From the NCBI RefSeq assembly GCF_042885655.1, contig NZ_JBHVRO010000011.1, positions 1 to 64,000 of the forward strand: DNA of 64,000 nucleotides, given 5' to 3'. The translations under genes were made by a program, and so were the position numbers. The notes beneath the pieces were generated by a model. That model was not told where the DNA came from. It saw only the letters and a list, made by a program, of their open reading frames with translations, and made no database searches. Shown here one piece after another: positions 40,885 through 49,298 of this stretch; positions within the stretch are counted from its first letter, which is position 1, and each line of letters opens with the position of its first letter. Source of the stretch: Psychrobacillus sp042885655. Its GTDB lineage: Bacteria > Bacillota > Bacilli > Bacillales_A > Planococcaceae.

Positions 40885-41637
40885 ATGAAGCCCATATTAA
40901 TTGAAGAAACGCCAGCACAAGTTACAGTTAAATATGATCCAACACCTTTACAATTACCATTAAATATTCGGGAGCAGCACCAGAAATATTGGGATACACA
41001 AATCGAGAAAAATTCTTACTTACGTAACGGAGAAGTATTTACGATAACACAAATCAATAAAACGCAGAAAGAACTCCAAGTAACAGTTGTGAAAACAGAC
41101 TATAAACACTTTTTATATACAATTCGGCATGAAGATTGTGCGTTTCCTTGCAAAGTCATTTTCACATGTGTAGCCGTTATCACGAGTGATAACTATATAG
41201 CGTTCGGACGGATGAATCAAAATACAGCGACACCTGGACGATTACAATTTACTGGTGGGGGATTAGATGAGTCTGATTTAGAAGGCTCAGTATTTAACTT
41301 GGAGAAAAGTATTGGAAAAGAATTAAAAGAAGAAATGGGTTTAAGTATTGATTCGCCACATACAAAATCTTTTAGTCCAAAGTTTGTAAAGCATAAAGGG
41401 ACATATGATTCTTGGGCAGTGATGTTCGAACTTAAAGTTGACAATACTTCCGAAGAACTGAAAATATTATTTGAAAGACATAATCAGAGTCTAATTGAAA
41501 CAGGAGAACAACCTGAATTCGAGGAATTTCTTTTAGTCTTGTTAAATAGCGATAGCGTAGAATCATTCATTAAAAATGACTCATCATTAAAAGAAGACTA
41601 CTTAGAGCCGATTTTGAGGAAGTATGTTGAAGAATGA
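40885..41637 (+). CDS. Nudix-like protein
   Basis: A 250-residue protein. The central region (about 90–165) reads VIFTCVAVITSDNYIAFGRM, then QFTGGGLDESD and SIGKELKEEMGLSI. This matches a Nudix box with a few extra residues between the first glycine and the E-x-EE segment. The N-terminal 80 residues are a separate unrecognised domain. It starts 1 bp after fetB (GGAGG site within that gene's end), so it belongs to the operon. The altered spacing raises doubt about catalysis. Confidence 0.75.
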   Translation: MKPILIEETPAQVTVKYDPTPLQLPLNIREQHQKYWDTQIEKNSYLRNGEVFTITQINKTQKELQVTVVKTDYKHFLYTIRHEDCAFPCKVIFTCVAVITSDNYIAFGRMNQNTATPGRLQFTGGGLDESDLEGSVFNLEKSIGKELKEEMGLSIDSPHTKSFSPKFVKHKGTYDSWAVMFELKVDNTSEELKILFERHNQSLIETGEQPEFEEFLLVLLNSDSVESFIKNDSSLKEDYLEPILRKYVEE

Positions 41638-41654
41638 GTTATGCACTGCAAAAT

Positions 41655-41687
41655 GCAGGGAGGACTAGTTTCCTCCCTGCTTTTTTT
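41655..41687 (+). terminator. Terminator of the GNAT–fetAB–Nudix operon
   Basis: Stem GCAGGGAGGA/TCCTCCCTGC followed by seven T. Confidence 0.9.
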
Positions 41688-41699
41688 ACTAGAAATTTT

Positions 41700-41798
41700 T
41701 TAGTTGGAATTTAGAGAGGTTTAGTTGGAAAAATATCTTTCTTAGTTGGAATTTTAGAGCATTTAGTTGGAAAAATTGTATGATTAGTTGGAAAAGGG
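41700..41798. repeat. 21-bp tandem array D (TTAGTTGGAA type)
   Basis: TTAGTTGGA begins at 41700, 41721, 41742, 41763 and 41784: five units at exactly 21 bp, with variable AT-rich spacers. The array lies between two facing terminators at a convergent junction. Confidence 0.95.
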
Positions 41799-41810
41799 TA
41801 TTTTATCCAG

Positions 41811-41845
41811 AAAAAACGACCATTTTTCTTCAATGGTCGTTTTTT
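41811..41845. terminator. Terminator of the S66–HAD unit
   Basis: Stem AAAAAACGACCATT/AATGGTCGTTTTTT. Run of A on the left and T on the right allows function in both directions; it serves the minus-strand HAD gene. Confidence 0.85.
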
Positions 41846-41863
41846 AAAAATAAGAACAGGATA

Positions 41864-42403
41864 TTAATCAATTTTTAACAGCCATCGCACGGCTTCCAAT
41901 AAATTTGATGCAATATAATCAGGTGCAACGTCTTTCCAAGCATCACGATATTGATTTAAAGAACTTTTCCCCCAACCCGTTAACACTAATATTCTCCCTG
42001 CTCCCACGGCATGGGCTGCCAACATATCAGTGTCGCCGACGTCACCAATTACAACACATTTCTTAAGGTCTAAATTGTGTTTCTTAGCAGCTTCTAACAG
42101 CATTCCTGGATTAGGTTTACGACATTTGCACTTATCATGTTCACTATGGGGACAAATAAATGCATCATCAAATCCATAAGAAAGGAACTCTTCTTGAAAA
42201 TCCTGTAGAGAAGCTTCTTTACGACTTATTCGATGTTGGTTAGTAAATGCAAAGGTTTTGATTCCGTGATCTCGAAGTAATTGAAATGCATCTTCACTAA
42301 AGTCATAAGGTTTAAAATTCTTCGGATGAATAAAATGACCAGTACCGCCAATTGTCCCATCCCGATCTATGAAAACAGCTTGTATATCTTCAACATTCAT
42401 CAT
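41864..42403 (-). CDS. HAD-family phosphatase, HisB/GmhB-like
   Basis: A 179-residue HAD-IIIA hydrolase. It has the nucleophile motif FIDRDGTIGG, motif II FTNQHRISR, a zinc-type cysteine/histidine cluster CPHSEHDKCKCRKP, and the acidic motif IGDVGDTDML. The cluster is shared with GmhB-type heptose-bisphosphate phosphatases and histidinol phosphatases. The ATG at 42403 overlaps the stop of the upstream S66 gene (ATGATG); a GTG at 42412 is possible. The natural substrate is unknown. Confidence 0.87.
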   Translation of the reverse strand: MMNVEDIQAVFIDRDGTIGGTGHFIHPKNFKPYDFSEDAFQLLRDHGIKTFAFTNQHRISRKEASLQDFQEEFLSYGFDDAFICPHSEHDKCKCRKPNPGMLLEAAKKHNLDLKKCVVIGDVGDTDMLAAHAVGAGRILVLTGWGKSSLNQYRDAWKDVAPDYIASNLLEAVRWLLKID

Positions 42404-43401
42404 TTTATCCACTGTTCCATCATTATTACTTCTTTATTTGTTGCATCTAGTTTCACATTTCGTCCGATTGGCATCGTTAGCATTGGATGCGTATGGCAAC
42501 AATCAAAGTCTGCAAGAATGGGAATAGATGTTTTTCCAATCGTTTCAACTAAAATATCATATGGTTGTCTTCCAGTTCCTTGATCATCAAAAAGTTCATG
42601 CTTTCCTAATATAATTCCAGAAACACGATCGAATACACCGTTTAATTTTAGGAGGTTAAAATTCTTTTCAATAACAGAAGCAGTCTTCATCGTATCTTCT
42701 AAGAAAAGAATATCCCCCTCTTGGATAAAGGGCATATATGGACTTCCCCATATACCGTGCATCGTATTTAAATTGCCCCCAATTAATCTTCCTTCTGCAA
42801 TACCTTCGTTTACACAAATCCAATCATTGGTTCTCAGTTGCTTGTCCTCTGTTTTAACTTCCCAATTTAATGGCTCATCGGTCCAATAAGGTGGTACTGG
42901 AAAAGGAAAAGGAACTTGCTGCTCTTCTATTAACATGTCACGGAAATAGTCGTATGTATAATGAAGAAAAGGTTCAAATTCTCCAAAAGAAGGAACCAGT
43001 GCTGGACCATAAAACGTCGGTATACCTGTTTGTGCATAGATTCCGAGCAAAATAGCTGTTGCATCAGAATAGCCAATTATGATTTTTGGATCCTTCTTGA
43101 AAGCATCATAATCAATATACGGCAAAAGTGCATTGGAATTTGTACCACCAATCGTTGACATAATACAACGAATGTTGGGATTTCTAATAAGTTCGTTTAA
43201 TTCATTTGCTCGCTCCTGTATAGTTCCGGAGCGATAGTGATCATGTTTCCCAGTTAAATTTCCTTCGATAATTTCAAAACCTTTCGATTTTAAAAAAGAT
43301 TTAGCTCTCTCAAAACGTTTTGGAGATGAATAAGTGATAGGTGATGAAGGCGAATAAACCCCAATCTTATCACCTGGTTTTAAACGGTTTAAAAGTGTCA
43401 T
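42400..43401 (-). CDS. S66-family LD-carboxypeptidase / MccF-like peptidase
   Basis: A 333-residue serine peptidase. It opens with RLKPGDKIGVYSPSSP and carries the nucleophile elbow IGYSDATAI (Ser about 113). A Glu/His dyad is expected further on (EGRLIGGNLNTMHG and CCHTHPMLTMPIG). S66 covers LD-carboxypeptidases that trim peptidoglycan tetrapeptides and MccF enzymes that inactivate microcin C-type compounds. The sequence is closer in style to the MccF branch. It is followed, with overlap, by the HAD phosphatase gene. Confidence 0.88.
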   Translation of the reverse strand: MTLLNRLKPGDKIGVYSPSSPITYSSPKRFERAKSFLKSKGFEIIEGNLTGKHDHYRSGTIQERANELNELIRNPNIRCIMSTIGGTNSNALLPYIDYDAFKKDPKIIIGYSDATAILLGIYAQTGIPTFYGPALVPSFGEFEPFLHYTYDYFRDMLIEEQQVPFPFPVPPYWTDEPLNWEVKTEDKQLRTNDWICVNEGIAEGRLIGGNLNTMHGIWGSPYMPFIQEGDILFLEDTMKTASVIEKNFNLLKLNGVFDRVSGIILGKHELFDDQGTGRQPYDILVETIGKTSIPILADFDCCHTHPMLTMPIGRNVKLDATNKEVIMMEQWIK

Positions 43402-43432
43402 AGTATAGATTCTCCTTTAATATTTCTTTACA

Positions 43433-43573
43433 TTAATTATAGAACAGAAACTTAAGAAGGATGCCAACAATTCCAACTCCTAACACAATAAGAGATTTAA
43501 TGTTCTTGTTTTTACTTTCCTTACGACGGCGATCTTCTTTTAGAATCGGATATTCCCTTTCAAGATTTCCCAA
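43433..43573 (-). CDS. Small single-pass membrane protein
   Basis: A 46-codon ORF starting at TTG 43573, with AAGGAG 8 bases upstream. A charged N-terminal half containing DRRRKESKNKN is followed by one hydrophobic helix (IKSLIVLGVGIVGILLKFLF). The strong ribosome binding site and the positive-inside charge pattern support a real membrane peptide. It precedes the S66 gene on the same strand with a 31-bp gap, so the two may be co-transcribed. No family recognised. Confidence 0.65.
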   Translation of the reverse strand: MGNLEREYPILKEDRRRKESKNKNIKSLIVLGVGIVGILLKFLFYN

Positions 43574-43739
43574 GCAATTCACTCCTTTAATTATAGTAGT
43601 ATGCTTTGTAAGTATAGGTAAGTATTTACAATTATAGACGATATGAGATACTATTAAAATAGAATTTTCAGAAAGAGTATTAGCAAGAATTCTTGGAGAA
43701 TAGAGAAACTCTTAGTTAATATATGGGGGTAAGGAACTG

Positions 43740-44237
43740 ATGGTAACTGAACATGTTAAGTTGTTTAATAGAGATGAATATTATATTAGTACTGATAAAA
43801 AGCTACTAGATGTGGAACTTATACATAATTTTCTAGGAAAGGAATCCTATTGGCTAAAGGGTGTCAAGAAAGAATTAGTTATAGCATCAATTGAAAATTC
43901 TATTTTTTGTTATGGTGTTTATGAAGGAGACCCAACTACTGGCTCCCCAAAGCAGATCGGTTTTGCACGAGTTGTTTCTGACCTTGTAAGATTTTCGTGG
44001 CTAGGGGATGTATTTATACTTCCTGAGTACAGAGGCCGTGGTCTTAGTAAGTGGTTGATGAGTATCATAACCGAACATCCTAACTTAAAAGGAACGAGCT
44101 TTCATCTAGCAACAAGAGATGCTCATTCTCTATATGCCCAATATGGCTTCAAACCACTAGAGTGGGTTGAAAACAGCATGGCTAGACCACTAGATTGGCA
44201 TGCGATAAATGAAGGATATAAGACAGACGATAATTAA
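43740..44237 (+). CDS. GNAT acetyltransferase
   Basis: A 165-residue acetyltransferase. Motif A reads WLGDVFILPEYRGRGLSKWLM (R/Q-x-x-G-x-G for acetyl-CoA), and ATRDAHSLYAQYGFKPLEW follows near the C terminus. GGGGGTAAGG precedes the ATG. It is monocistronic. The GNAT subgroup with LATRDAHSLYAQYGF is common in bacilli; the substrate is unknown. Confidence 0.87.
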   Translation: MVTEHVKLFNRDEYYISTDKKLLDVELIHNFLGKESYWLKGVKKELVIASIENSIFCYGVYEGDPTTGSPKQIGFARVVSDLVRFSWLGDVFILPEYRGRGLSKWLMSIITEHPNLKGTSFHLATRDAHSLYAQYGFKPLEWVENSMARPLDWHAINEGYKTDDN

Positions 44238-44413
44238 AGGGTTTTTAAACAATTTAACTAGTAGTATGTTACTAAGCCAAACTTTGAATTAAAACTCCAA
44301 AGGAATATATAGTAAATGATTTTAATAGAACGAAACAGATACTTCTTCTAAAATGAGGAAAGCTCTTAGGATTAATAAATTAAAGGAATATTAGGGTATC
44401 GAAAGGAAAAAGC

Positions 44414-45019
44414 ATGCTAGAAAAAGATATTCAGTTTATTATAGACAACCTACATAATCTTTGTACTAATGAAACATTTGTTGGAATTGGTTCTACAAGA
44501 AAGGTATTTCGATATAAAAATTTTGTTATCAAGAAACATTTACATCCGATAGGTTTTAAACAATCGAAAAATGAATATAACATATTTACAAAATTAAATA
44601 GGAAAGATCTTACTAATTATATAGCAGAGATCGTATATGTAGATGAGCAAATCTCTATCCAAAAATATTATTCTAACCTGTCATTAATTGACGCACAATC
44701 ATATGATCTTGAAATAAGCAAAGATACACGATTTACAAAAGAATTAAGAGATGCAATACAATTAATCGACATGGAATATGATGGTTTCGACCTAAAGGAT
44801 AGCGGTAATTATGGGCTAAATGAGAATGGATATTTTGTATTAATAGATTATGGAATGACAAAAGCGTTATATGAGAAGGAATGGGTACCTTTGGCCGAAG
44901 TTGGGATTTTACCACAAATATATTATGAAAAATGTATGGTCTGTGGAAATGAAAAGGAACTTCGTATTTACGGTGATACAGATCTAGATAGAAGGTGCTT
45001 TGCTTGTGGTAAAGAATAG
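44414..45019 (+). CDS. Kinase-like fold protein with C-terminal zinc ribbon
   Basis: A 201-residue protein. Residues 20–150 resemble a minimal protein-kinase-like fold: FVGIGSTRKVFRYKNFVIKK (nucleotide loop and lysine), ENEYNIF-type helix (KNEYNIFTKL), then GNYGLNENGYFVLIDYGM, where N and DYG could match the catalytic and metal-binding motifs. The usual HxD aspartate is not obvious. A C-terminal zinc ribbon (CMVCG … CFACG) follows. Such a combination suggests a cytoplasmic kinase-like or pseudokinase protein; the partner is unknown. Confidence 0.6.
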   Translation: MLEKDIQFIIDNLHNLCTNETFVGIGSTRKVFRYKNFVIKKHLHPIGFKQSKNEYNIFTKLNRKDLTNYIAEIVYVDEQISIQKYYSNLSLIDAQSYDLEISKDTRFTKELRDAIQLIDMEYDGFDLKDSGNYGLNENGYFVLIDYGMTKALYEKEWVPLAEVGILPQIYYEKCMVCGNEKELRIYGDTDLDRRCFACGKE

Positions 45020-45049
45020 TTTCATACTTAAATTAAATAAAGAGGGATA

Positions 45050-45550
45050 ATGATGGATTTTGTTATTCGTACTATGCAGAAGGAAGACATACAGGCTGTC
45101 CAACAGGTTGCTAAGGTTAGCTGGCATGCTACATATGAAGGAATTATTCCTTTGGAAATTCAAGAAAGCTTTTTAAAGTCTGCTTATAATGATGACATGA
45201 TGAAAAGGCGTTTAGAAGGGTCGTTCATGTTTGTGGCGGAAGTTAATAATGGTGTTGTTGGCTTTGCGAACTACTCTCCTGTACGAGAAGATGGAAAAGT
45301 GGAGCTAGGTGCAATTTATTTATATCCAGAGTATCAAGGAAAAGGGATAGGATCTTCCTTGTTACAAAAAGGAATTGGCTTAGAAGGTGTAAAAGAAATT
45401 TTTATTAATGTGGAAAAAGATAATAAAATTGGTATGACTTTTTACAAAGCAAAAGGTTTTGAAATTGTTTCTGAATTTGGTGATGATTTTGATGGACATA
45501 CTTTACAAACAGTTCGAATGGTTTTGAATATATGGGGTACAGAGGATTAA
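45050..45550 (+). CDS. GNAT acetyltransferase
   Basis: A 166-residue acetyltransferase with motif A LGAIYLYPEYQGKGIGSSLL and a C-terminal NKIGMTFYKAKGFEIVSE, the standard GNAT core. Two adjacent ATG codons (45050, 45053) are possible; AGAGGG lies upstream. It follows the kinase-like gene by 30 bp and could be co-transcribed. Confidence 0.9.
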   Translation: MMDFVIRTMQKEDIQAVQQVAKVSWHATYEGIIPLEIQESFLKSAYNDDMMKRRLEGSFMFVAEVNNGVVGFANYSPVREDGKVELGAIYLYPEYQGKGIGSSLLQKGIGLEGVKEIFINVEKDNKIGMTFYKAKGFEIVSEFGDDFDGHTLQTVRMVLNIWGTED

Positions 45551-45667
45551 AAAAAAGCACGTTTCTTTACAGGAATTTTTTTCTAGTTAAGTTTAAGATA
45601 ATAAGAACAATCTTTATAATAACGACTTTAATGCTGCATATAAGAGTTTCAAAAGGTGGAGATATTT

Positions 45668-45919
45668 TTGAATTTTTGGAAGTATTTTTTTGCGGGAATA
45701 ATCACAAAAATAATTGCGGAAATGACAATATATAAGCTAGATTTTTTTCATTATACTTTATTTAAAAATTTTAATTGGGTATCTTTATCCAGCTTTTTAG
45801 TAGAAATAATAATCTTTGCAGGAATTTATAGCATGGTGTTTTACATCCTAACACACTTCAGCGAGTGGAAGATGCGTGTAAAATATGAACTTGCTCAGAA
45901 AAGAAATAACCAAGAATAA
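45668..45919 (+). CDS. Small two-helix membrane protein
   Basis: An 83-residue protein with two hydrophobic helices (about 5–25 and 40–65) and a charged C terminus (KMRVKYELAQKRNNQE). TTG 45668 has AGGTGGAG 8 bases upstream; the GTG at 45656 lies inside that site. No family recognised. It precedes the luxS operon but is separated from it by a terminator. Confidence 0.65.
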   Translation: MNFWKYFFAGIITKIIAEMTIYKLDFFHYTLFKNFNWVSLSSFLVEIIIFAGIYSMVFYILTHFSEWKMRVKYELAQKRNNQE

Positions 45920-45967
45920 TTTTCGTCTATATTCTGCACAATTTCATCTCATGTTTTGGAAAATTTT

Positions 45968-46002
45968 AAAAGAGCTTCTCCGCATAGGAGGAGCTCTTTT
46001 TT
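45968..46002 (+). terminator. Terminator upstream of yrrT
   Basis: Stem AAAAGAGCTTCTCC/GGAGGAGCTCTTTT followed by TT. Confidence 0.85.
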
Positions 46003-46057
46003 ATTTGACAATTTTTCTTATTATGTTATAACTATTAATGTTAAGCCTAAAACAAAG

Positions 46058-46075
46058 TATTCAACTAGGAATAAT
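46058..46075 (+). promoter_or_regulatory. Possible CymR-type operator
   Basis: TATTCAACTAGGAATAAT lies 24 bp before yrrT and vaguely resembles the ATA…GGAAT core of CymR sites that control the mcc operon in B. subtilis. The match is weak and was made by eye. Confidence 0.25.
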
Positions 46076-46098
46076 ATGTTTCTAAAAGGAGTCTGATT

Positions 46099-46737
46099 AT
46101 GGGTAGAGAATTTGTAGAAATTTTTGATGAATGGGCACACTCTTATGATGCATCTGTTTCTGGTGAAGATCCCGAATATCGCGATGTATTCGAAGGCTAT
46201 GAAACTATTTTAAGTGAAGTAGCAAAACGTGTTTCGGGCACTGTTATTGAATTTGGAACTGGGACTGGAAATTTAACAGCTAAGCTAATCGAAGCAGGTA
46301 ACTCTGTCATAGGTATTGAACCTAATACGAAGATGCGTCAAGTAACCGCAGATCGATTTCCTGCGACGAAAATAATAGATGGAGATTTACTTCAATTTAA
46401 TGTAGCGACTGAAAATATAGATGCAATTGTTAGCTCATATGTTTTTCATCATTTAACGGATGAGGAAAAAGGAGAAGCCTTAAGGACATATGCTCAGCTT
46501 TTGCCTACAAACGGAAAAGTAGTATTTGCGGATACTGCTTTTATTACAGAGGATGCAAAAAAAGATCAAATTATAAAAGAAAGAAATCGTGGTTTCCATA
46601 ACGTGGCTGACGACTTATTAAGAGAATACTATACTACTATCCCTATCCTAACGAAGCTATTTGATGATGCAGGATTTCAAGTAAGCTTCCTAAAAATGAA
46701 TGATTTTGTTTGGTTAATGGATGCAACAAAAAAATAA
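46099..46737 (+). CDS. yrrT: SAM-dependent methyltransferase YrrT
   Basis: A 212-residue class I methyltransferase with motif I VIEFGTGTGNLTAKLIEAG, VIGIEPNTKMRQ and SSYVFHHLTDEEK. It opens the operon and is followed within 12 bp by luxS and then mccA–mccB. The corresponding B. subtilis operon is yrrT–mtnN–mccA–mccB, so the name rests on sequence style and context. It would produce S-adenosylhomocysteine, the input for the recycling genes behind it. The methyl acceptor is unknown. Confidence 0.85.
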   Translation: MGREFVEIFDEWAHSYDASVSGEDPEYRDVFEGYETILSEVAKRVSGTVIEFGTGTGNLTAKLIEAGNSVIGIEPNTKMRQVTADRFPATKIIDGDLLQFNVATENIDAIVSSYVFHHLTDEEKGEALRTYAQLLPTNGKVVFADTAFITEDAKKDQIIKERNRGFHNVADDLLREYYTTIPILTKLFDDAGFQVSFLKMNDFVWLMDATKK

Positions 46738-46749
46738 GGAGCGTTGAAA

Positions 46750-47220
46750 ATGAAAAAAATGAATGTAGAAAGTTTTAACTTAGATCATACGAAAGTAGCA
46801 GCACCGTTTGTACGTTTAGCAGGAACAAAAGCTGGCATTCATGGCGATGAAATTTATAAATATGATATCCGATTTAAACAACCAAACGAACAACATATGG
46901 AGATGCCTAGTTTACATTCACTTGAGCATTTGATGGCAGAAAATATTCGTAACCACACGGAGCAAGTAGTAGATATTAGCCCAATGGGTTGTCAGACTGG
47001 CTTTTATTTATCAGTTATAAATCATACAAACTATGATGAAATCTTAGAAATAATTGAAAAGACATTACAGGATGTGTTGGAAGCGACAGTAGTTCCAGCT
47101 TGTAATGAAGTTCAGTGTGGCTGGGCAGCAAGCCATAGCTTAGAAGGTGCAAAAGAAATTGCCGCTGACATGCTTGAGAAAAAAGATGAATGGCGACAAA
47201 TTTATAAAGAGGAAGCGTAA
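46750..47220 (+). CDS. luxS: S-ribosylhomocysteine lyase LuxS
   Basis: A 156-residue enzyme with zinc ligands in HSLEH (H56, H60) and C123 (VQCGWA), and catalytic C81 in SPMGCQTGF. It splits S-ribosylhomocysteine into homocysteine and the AI-2 precursor DPD. AAGGAG lies 8 bases before ATG 46750; the TTG two codons earlier is unlikely. In B. subtilis luxS is monocistronic elsewhere and mtnN occupies this place. Here luxS directly feeds homocysteine to MccA. Confidence 0.96.
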   Translation: MKKMNVESFNLDHTKVAAPFVRLAGTKAGIHGDEIYKYDIRFKQPNEQHMEMPSLHSLEHLMAENIRNHTEQVVDISPMGCQTGFYLSVINHTNYDEILEIIEKTLQDVLEATVVPACNEVQCGWAASHSLEGAKEIAADMLEKKDEWRQIYKEEA

Positions 47221-48152
47221 TGAACATTTATAGTAGTGTACAAGAATTGATAGGAAACACACCAATTGTGGAAATCACGCATATTCCGATTCCTAATAAT
47301 TGTCGGATATTTGCCAAGCTCGAATATTTAAATCCTGGTGGAAGTGTAAAGGATCGTCTCGGAATGTCGTTGATTGAGGACGCAGAGAAAACTGGAAAAC
47401 TATTGCCTGGTGGAACGATTATTGAGCCAACAGCTGGGAATACAGGAATAGGAATTGCCTTAGCTGCAATCGGAAAAGGATATAAAGTGATGTTTGTTGT
47501 TCCTGAGAAATTTAGTATAGAGAAACAAACATTGATGCGCGCTTTAGGAGCAGAAATAGTTAATACGGATACAGCACTTGGAATGAAAGGTGCCATTGAG
47601 AAAGCACGTGAATTAGTGAATGAATTACCAAATGCTTTTTCACCATCTCAATTTTCGAATCCTGCCAATCCTGCTACCTATACAAAAACCCTCGGTCCTG
47701 AACTGTGGCGTGATTTAGATGGCAAAATAGATGTGTTTGTTGCAGGTGCTGGTTCAGGTGGAACATTTATGGGTACAGCAACATTTTTAAAAGAGCAAAA
47801 TGTAGATGTTAAGACCGTCATAGTAGAGCCAGTTGGTTCAATTTTAAATGGTGGGGATGTAGGATCTCATTTGACCGAAGGAATCGGAATGGAATTTTTA
47901 CCGGACTTCATGGATCGTTCTTATTTTGATGCCATTCATACAGTGAGTGATGAAGATGCATTTGCACAATTACAAGCTTTGTCGAAAGAAGAAGGTTTGT
48001 TAGTTGGAAGTTCTTCAGGAGCAGCTTTTTATGCGGCAATGAAAGAAGCAGAAACTGCAAATGAAGGAAGTCATATTGTAACAATATTCCCAGACTCGAG
48101 CGAGCGTTATTTAAGTCTGAAAGTATACGAATTATTTAAGGAGGAGAAATAA
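47220..48152 (+). CDS. mccA: O-acetylserine-dependent cystathionine beta-synthase MccA
   Basis: A 310-residue PLP enzyme with the PLP lysine in GGSVKDRLG (K44), AGNTGIGIALAAIG and the phosphate-binding GAGSGGTFMG. It condenses homocysteine with O-acetylserine (or serine) to cystathionine, the first step of reverse transsulfuration. The ATG overlaps the luxS stop (TAATG). Plain cysteine synthases share the fold; the neighbours luxS and mccB favour MccA. Confidence 0.92.
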   Translation: MNIYSSVQELIGNTPIVEITHIPIPNNCRIFAKLEYLNPGGSVKDRLGMSLIEDAEKTGKLLPGGTIIEPTAGNTGIGIALAAIGKGYKVMFVVPEKFSIEKQTLMRALGAEIVNTDTALGMKGAIEKARELVNELPNAFSPSQFSNPANPATYTKTLGPELWRDLDGKIDVFVAGAGSGGTFMGTATFLKEQNVDVKTVIVEPVGSILNGGDVGSHLTEGIGMEFLPDFMDRSYFDAIHTVSDEDAFAQLQALSKEEGLLVGSSSGAAFYAAMKEAETANEGSHIVTIFPDSSERYLSLKVYELFKEEK

Positions 48153-48153
48153 T

Positions 48154-49287
48154 ATGCGTGCAAAAACGAAACTTATTCATGCAGGAATTGTAGGGGACGA
48201 GGCAACAGGTGCTGTATCAACACCTATTTATCAAGTAAGTACGTATAAACAAGAAGCAGTCGGAAAATTTAAAGGCTATGAGTATTCACGTACTGGAAAT
48301 CCTACTCGTCATGCGTTAGAAGTATTGATTAGTGATTTAGAAGGTGGCGTGGCTGGTTTTGCATTTGCATCCGGTATGGCTGCAACAAGTTCGATTATGA
48401 TGCTCTTTAGCAAAGGCGATCACGTTATATTAACGGATGATGTATACGGTGGAACATATCGCGTCATGACAAAAGTATTAAACCGTTTCGGTATTGAAGC
48501 AACATTTGTAGATACGAGTGATCTAACTAATGTGGAAGCTGCTATTTTAGAAAATACGAAAGCTATTTTTCTAGAAACACCGACAAATCCTTTATTAAAA
48601 ATTACAGATATACAAGCAATCGCGAAACTTGCCAAAGAAAAAGGATTACTTACAATTGTGGACAATACGTTCATAACCCCTTACTTCCAACAGCCAATTG
48701 CACTCGGAGCTGATATTGTTGTGCATAGCGCAACGAAGTATTTAGGTGGCCATAGTGATGTGGTTGCTGGGTTAGTGGTTGTGAATTCAGAGCAACTTGC
48801 GACGGACTTACATTTTGTACAAAACTCTGTTGGTGCAGTGCTCGGACCACAAGATTCATGGTTACTAATGCGCGGCATTAAAACGCTTGGTTTACGAATG
48901 GAAGAGCATAATTTAAACGCCCAGCGAATTGCAGAGTTTTTAAATAACCATGAAACTGTTGGAAAAGTATATTATCCAGGTCTAGTTAATCACCCAGGTC
49001 ACGAATTAATGAAAAAGCAAACGACTGGCTTTGGCGGAATGATTTCATTTGATGTTGGAAGTGAAGAAAAAGCAGATGCACTACTATCGAAGCTTCGTTA
49101 TTTCACACTAGCAGAAAGCCTTGGGGCAGTTGAAAGTTTAATCTCGGTTCCAGCAAGAATGACTCATGCATCCATTCCTCGTGAGCGTCGTTTGGAGTTA
49201 GGAATTACTGACGGGCTTGTACGAATTTCGGTTGGAATTGAAGATGTAGAAGATTTATTGGAAGATTTAATTCAAGGATTAGAATAA
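48154..49287 (+). CDS. mccB: Cystathionine gamma-lyase / homocysteine gamma-lyase MccB
   Basis: A 377-residue Cys/Met-metabolism PLP enzyme. PLP lysine K195 is in HSATKYLGGHSD, with YSRTGNPTRHALE and ETPTNPLLKI as further signatures. It cleaves cystathionine to cysteine, 2-oxobutyrate and ammonia. AAGGAGGAG precedes the ATG 1 bp after mccA. It completes conversion of SAM-derived homocysteine to cysteine. Confidence 0.93.
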   Translation: MRAKTKLIHAGIVGDEATGAVSTPIYQVSTYKQEAVGKFKGYEYSRTGNPTRHALEVLISDLEGGVAGFAFASGMAATSSIMMLFSKGDHVILTDDVYGGTYRVMTKVLNRFGIEATFVDTSDLTNVEAAILENTKAIFLETPTNPLLKITDIQAIAKLAKEKGLLTIVDNTFITPYFQQPIALGADIVVHSATKYLGGHSDVVAGLVVVNSEQLATDLHFVQNSVGAVLGPQDSWLLMRGIKTLGLRMEEHNLNAQRIAEFLNNHETVGKVYYPGLVNHPGHELMKKQTTGFGGMISFDVGSEEKADALLSKLRYFTLAESLGAVESLISVPARMTHASIPRERRLELGITDGLVRISVGIEDVEDLLEDLIQGLE

Positions 49288-49298
49288 AGAAACACGGT

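Noticed and set aside
46003..46098. SAM riboswitch (S-box) upstream of yrrT–luxS
   Set aside because: Too short and lacks the conserved S-box helices; no antiterminator structure seen.
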